From: Afipia sp. P52-10
GTDB taxonomy: Bacteria > Pseudomonadota > Alphaproteobacteria > Rhizobiales > Xanthobacteraceae
Length of the DNA stretch: 64,000 bases
Direction of reading: 5' to 3'
NCBI RefSeq assembly: GCF_000516555.1
Contig: NZ_AZSJ01000004.1
Coordinates: 65,610-129,609, forward strand
Part shown: one piece after another, positions 60,685-64,000 of the stretch
Layout of the letters: every line of letters starts with the position of its first letter
Position numbering within the stretch: position 1 is the stretch's first letter
Translations under genes and position numbers: made by a program
Notes under the pieces: model-generated
What the model was told of the DNA's origin: nothing
Databases searched by the model: none
Seen by the model: only the letters and a program-made list of their open reading frames with translations

Positions 60685-61890
60685 CTAGATAATTCCTTCC
60701 GCCGCGAACTTTTCCAACGCATCCTCGCCAACGCCGATGCGGGCGAGGATTTCAGCGGTGTGCTGGCCGAGCGCAGGGGCCGGCAAGCGCAACACTCCCG
60801 GCGTCACCGAGAGTCGCGGCAGGATATTGTGCATGGTCACCTGCCCGACCTCCTCGTCCGGAACCTCGATCACAACCTCGCGCTCGCGCACATGCACATC
60901 GTCCACGAACTGGTCGATATCGTAGACCGGTGCGGCCGTCACCTCTGCGTTTTCGAACAAGGCGAGGCACTCGTCGAAATCCTTCGACGCGATGTATTCC
61001 CGGATCGGCTTTTCCGCTTCGTCGGTGTTGGCAAGCCGCGCGCTGTTGGTGGCAAAGCGCGGATCTTTGATCATGTCGGCACGGCCGATCATCGTATAGA
61101 GCCGCTCGGCCATCGACTGCATCGAGCCGGAGACGGAAATCCAGCGGCCATCCCGCGTTTTGAACACGTTGCGTGGGCTGGCCGTGTTGGAACGACTGCC
61201 GAGCCGTTTCGGCATGTGGCCGGTCGCGCGATAGCCCGCAGCATCGGCGCCAACGACAGAATGCATCGCCTCCAGCAGCGACAAATCGATCACCTGGCCC
61301 TTGCCACCCTTCACCTCAACCTCGCGCAGCGCCGTCATCGTCGCTGCCATGCCATAAAGGCCGGCGATCATGTCCGCCAACGCAGTCGGCGGCAGCACCG
61401 GCTCGCGATCGGCAAAGCCGGTCTTGGCGGCAAATCCGGACATCCCCTCGACCAGCGTGCCAAAGCCCGGCTTGCCAGCGTAAGGCCCGGTCTGGCCCCA
61501 ACCCGAGATCCGCACGACGATCAGCTTCGGATTGCTCGTCTGCAACACATCGGGACCGATCCCCATTTTCTCGAGAGTGCCCGGGCGGTAGTTTTCGATC
61601 AGCACATGCGCCTGGTCGACCAATGCGCGCAGCAGTTTGCGTCCCTGTTCCTTTCGCAGGTCCAGCGTCAGGCTCTTCTTGTTGCGTGCGTAGGCTTTCC
61701 AAAAGAACGACTTGCCTGCGATCTTCCAGTCACGCAGCGGATCGCCCTTGCCTGGATCTTCCACCTTGATCACTTCGGCGCCGAAATCGGCCAGCTGCAG
61801 CGACAACATGTTGCCGGCGACGAGGCGCGACAGATCAAGCACGACAACGCCCTGCAAGGGGCCGGAGGCATCGGGTTGAAAGGGCGTCAT
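60685..61890 (-). CDS. CaiB/BaiF family CoA-transferase
   Basis: 401-aa family III CoA-transferase. Start region VVVLDLSRLVAGNMLSLQLAD and GAEVIKVEDPGKGDPLRDW, with NYRPGTLEKMGIG and RISGWGQTGPYAGKPGFG. The catalytic Asp202 is present in GKGQVIDLSLLEAM. It is followed by the CoA-ester lyase (62 bases) and preceded 108 bases away by an oligopeptide-type ABC ATPase, all on one strand. Acceptor acid and donor are unassigned. Confidence 0.93.
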   Translation of the reverse strand: MTPFQPDASGPLQGVVVLDLSRLVAGNMLSLQLADFGAEVIKVEDPGKGDPLRDWKIAGKSFFWKAYARNKKSLTLDLRKEQGRKLLRALVDQAHVLIENYRPGTLEKMGIGPDVLQTSNPKLIVVRISGWGQTGPYAGKPGFGTLVEGMSGFAAKTGFADREPVLPPTALADMIAGLYGMAATMTALREVEVKGGKGQVIDLSLLEAMHSVVGADAAGYRATGHMPKRLGSRSNTASPRNVFKTRDGRWISVSGSMQSMAERLYTMIGRADMIKDPRFATNSARLANTDEAEKPIREYIASKDFDECLALFENAEVTAAPVYDIDQFVDDVHVREREVVIEVPDEEVGQVTMHNILPRLSVTPGVLRLPAPALGQHTAEILARIGVGEDALEKFAAEGII

Positions 61891-61998
61891 GCTGTTCCCG
61901 TGCTAGAAGCACGACGAAGGAAGCCGGATCGGCGTCCGCATCGCGCTCAGATGAACTGGCGCGAACTTAGCAGCACCGACGGCTTCGGCAACATATGA

Positions 61999-62991
61999 TT
62001 AGCGCAGGTGGCACGCCACGAATTGGCGCGGACTGATTTCACGCAACACCGGCGTTTCTTGGCGGCAACGCTCAACCGCATAAGGACAGCGGGTATGGAA
62101 ATGACAACCGCTCGGCGGCTTCACCGGACTTGGGACGTCCCCCTGCAGGACGATCTTCTTGCGCTTGATTTTCGGGTCCGGCACCGGCACCGCCGATAGG
62201 AGCGCCTCCGTATAGGGGTGGCCCGGCTTGGTGAAAATGGTGGTCTTGTCGGCATATTCGACGATCTTGCCGAGATACATCACCGCGATCCGTTGACTGA
62301 TGTGTTCGACCACCGAAAGATTGTGCGAGATGAACAAATACGACAGGCCAAGGTCGCGCTGCAGGTCCATCAACAGGTTGATCACCTGCGCCTGGATCGA
62401 TACGTCTAGCGCAGACACCGGCTCGTCGCAGATGATCAGCTTTGGATTGAGTGCAAGCGCCCGCGCGATGCCGATGCGCTGACGCTGTCCGCCGGAGAAC
62501 TGATGCGGGAAGTTTGCCATCTGCGCGCGCGTCAACCCGACGCGGTCGAAGAGCTTGGCGACCATCTCCTCCCGCGCCTCACCAGAGGCTATCCCGTGTG
62601 TGCTCAGCGGTTCGCCGACGATGTCGCCGACCGTCATCCGCGGATTGAGCGACGAATACGGGTCCTGGAAGATGATCTGCATCTGCCGCCGATACGGCTT
62701 CAACTCGGCCTTGCCGAGTTCGCGGATATCTCGGCCACCGACACGAATAGCGCCGTCGGTGGGCTCGATCAGACGCAAAATCGCACGGCCCACCGTCGAT
62801 TTTCCGCAGCCCGATTCTCCAACGAGGCCGAGGGTCTCCCCCTCGTTGATGGTAAAGCTGACGCCATCGACCGCGAACACATGACCTACCACCTGCCGCA
62901 GGAACCCCTTGCGGATCGGAAAATGCTTTTTTAGTCCTTCAATCTCCAGGACCGGTGGACGGACGACGGCAATCGTCGCTGCCTCAACCAT
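61999..62991 (-). CDS. Dipeptide/oligopeptide-type ABC transporter ATPase (DppF-like)
   Basis: 330-aa ABC ATPase. Walker [10 protein letters not shown], signature [16 protein letters not shown], Walker [16 protein letters not shown]-loop [11 protein letters not shown], and the OppF/DppF C-terminal region with [14 protein letters not shown], which in relatives holds an iron-sulfur or cysteine motif. It energises uptake of peptides or small organic ligands together with the DppD-like ATPase whose gene it overlaps by eight bases. Permease and binding-protein genes would lie further upstream, outside the window. The CaiB gene follows after 108 bases. Confidence 0.93.
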   Translation of the reverse strand: MVEAATIAVVRPPVLEIEGLKKHFPIRKGFLRQVVGHVFAVDGVSFTINEGETLGLVGESGCGKSTVGRAILRLIEPTDGAIRVGGRDIRELGKAELKPYRRQMQIIFQDPYSSLNPRMTVGDIVGEPLSTHGIASGEAREEMVAKLFDRVGLTRAQMANFPHQFSGGQRQRIGIARALALNPKLIICDEPVSALDVSIQAQVINLLMDLQRDLGLSYLFISHNLSVVEHISQRIAVMYLGKIVEYADKTTIFTKPGHPYTEALLSAVPVPDPKIKRKKIVLQGDVPSPVKPPSGCHFHTRCPYAVERCRQETPVLREISPRQFVACHLR

Positions 62992-64000
62992 GAGCCCCCT
63001 CCTTCACGTTGCCCGGATGCCAGCAGGCAGCCCAATGGCCGGCGCGTTTCTCTTCATAGGGCGGAAACTCGGCCCGGCACTTATCGTCGGCACGGGCACA
63101 CCGTGGCGCAAACGTACATCCTTTCGGCAGGCTATAGAGCGGCGGCACGATGCCGGGAATTTCCTGCAGACGGGAGACCGCTTCCGTCCTTTCGCCCCGC
63201 ATCAGCCCGAGCCGCGGAATCGAAGCCATCAGGCCTTGCGTATACGGATGCTGCGGGTCGGCGAACAAATCCTCGACCCGCGCCTCCTCCACCTTGCGTC
63301 CCGCATACATCACGATCACGCGTTGCGCCATTTCCGCCACGACGCCGAGATCGTGGGTGATGAGCACGACGGCAGTGCCGAGCTTGCGCTGCAAATCGGC
63401 GATCAGCTCCAAAATCTGCGCTTGGATGGTCACGTCGAGTGCGGTGGTCGGCTCGTCCGCCAGCAGCACCTTCGGACTGCAGGCTAGCGCCATCGCGATC
63501 ATCGCCCGCTGCCGCATGCCGCCGGAAAGCTGATGCGGATACTCCTTGGCCCTCTGCGCTGGCTCCGGAATACGCACCAAGGCCAGCATCTCGACGACTT
63601 TCTTGCGCAACTCCTCCCGCGGCATGGTCTGGTGCATGGTCAGCACCTCGCCGATCTGCCGACCGATCGTCATCACCGGATTGAGCGACGTCATCGGCTC
63701 CTGAAAGATCATCGAGATGTCGCGGCCGCGCATCGCCCGCATGTCCTCCTCGCTGAGTTTCAGCAGGTCTACCCCCTCCAGCACCACCTCGCCGCCGACG
63801 ATCCGCCCTGGCGGATCGGCGATCAGCCGCATCAGCGAGAGCGCCGTCATGCTCTTGCCGCATCCGGATTCGCCGACGATCGCCAGCGTCTCACCCCGGG
63901 CGATGGCAAACGACACGCCGTCCACCGCCCGCACCGTGCCATTGCGGGTGAAGAAATAGGTTTTCAGGTCCGACACCGTGAGCAGCGGATCGGCGACGGC
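62984..64000 (-). CDS. Dipeptide/oligopeptide-type ABC transporter ATPase (DppD-like), 5' end cut by the window
   Basis: ABC ATPase of which at least 338 codons are visible. Walker [10 protein letters not shown], signature [16 protein letters not shown], Walker [15 protein letters not shown]-loop [12 protein letters not shown] and the C-terminal [14 protein letters not shown]. The frame stays open to the window edge; a GTG at 63976 could start it, but DppD/OppD proteins carry residues matching the upstream [15 protein letters not shown], so the true start is probably beyond 64000. Its stop overlaps the start of the DppF-like gene. Partner of that ATPase in one transporter. Confidence 0.9.
   Translation of the reverse strand, partial: AVADPLLTVSDLKTYFFTRNGTVRAVDGVSFAIARGETLAIVGESGCGKSMTALSLMRLIADPPGRIVGGEVVLEGVDLLKLSEEDMRAMRGRDISMIFQEPMTSLNPVMTIGRQIGEVLTMHQTMPREELRKKVVEMLALVRIPEPAQRAKEYPHQLSGGMRQRAMIAMALACSPKVLLADEPTTALDVTIQAQILELIADLQRKLGTAVVLITHDLGVVAEMAQRVIVMYAGRKVEEARVEDLFADPQHPYTQGLMASIPRLGLMRGERTEAVSRLQEIPGIVPPLYSLPKGCTFAPRCARADDKCRAEFPPYEEKRAGHWAACWHPGNVKEGAHG

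Noticed and set aside
60592-61998. 468-codon plus-strand frame opposite the CaiB gene
   Set aside because: Shadow of a gene whose catalytic motifs are clear on the other strand.

Overview
This 64 kb window looks like chromosome of an alphaproteobacterium of the Bradyrhizobium/Rhodopseudomonas/Afipia type (Hyphomicrobiales). The reasons are GC-rich coding with little spacing, a SigF/NrsF sigma-anti-sigma pair, an imuA-imuB-dnaE2 mutagenesis operon behind a GTTC-N7-GTTC SOS box, DUF1236 and TIGR03862-type proteins, a TAXI-TRAP transporter, and short intergenic palindromes of the kind common in that family. The genus is inferred. I saw no rRNA, tRNA, insertion sequence, prophage or CRISPR array.

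Layout. 0.1-2.2 kb: ECF sigma factor with its membrane anti-sigma factor (minus), then a secreted or anchored protein of unknown role. 2.3-10.7 kb: acyl-CoA genes, namely a canonical enoyl-CoA hydratase, acetyl-CoA hydrolase/transferase, cyclase-family hydrolase, acyl-CoA carboxylase carboxyltransferase with an orphan biotin carrier, a PaaG-like crotonase and a permuted CoA-transferase. 10.8-16.5 kb: SOS-controlled imuA-imuB-dnaE2. 16.6-23.2 kb: ThDP enzyme divergent from a TAXI-TRAP transporter, then an M20 amidohydrolase. 23.2-27.7 kb: two atypical crotonases around a tandem CaiB-type protein. 27.9-33.4 kb: housekeeping and unrelated genes (DUF188 protein, ABC-F ATPase, rhodanese, flavoprotein, VOC protein). 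33.6-40.6 kb: thiolase, CoA-transferase, acyl-CoA dehydrogenase, MaoC hydratase, CoA-ester lyase and GMC oxidoreductase. 40.8-47.9 kb: crotonase, fused ADP-forming acyl-CoA synthetase, three SDRs and a DUF1236 protein. 48-50.6 kb: CMD-family protein divergent from an AidB-like dehydrogenase. 50.7-59.7 kb: TetR-headed operon (AMACR-type racemase, SDR, two acyl-CoA dehydrogenases, nitroreductase) divergent from a thiolase and acyl-CoA ligase. 59.7-64 kb: CoA-ester lyase, CaiB CoA-transferase and two Dpp/Opp-type ABC ATPases; the last ATPase runs off the window.

Function. About 28 of 51 genes act on CoA thioesters. Acids are activated (AMP-ligase, ADP-forming ligase, CaiB enzymes), oxidised (FadE types), hydrated (crotonases, MaoC), oxidised again (SDRs) and cleaved (thiolases, CitE-like lyases). 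Two modules stand out. The cassette at 33.6-40.6 kb fits catabolism of a C4-C6 dicarboxylate through a 3-hydroxy-dicarboxyl-CoA. The TetR module at 50.7-59.7 kb fits beta-oxidation of an alpha-methyl-branched acid. No substrate can be fixed from sequence alone. Several paralogues lack standard catalytic residues, and these are the most unusual things here. I found no clearly new system such as a defence island or novel biosynthetic cluster.
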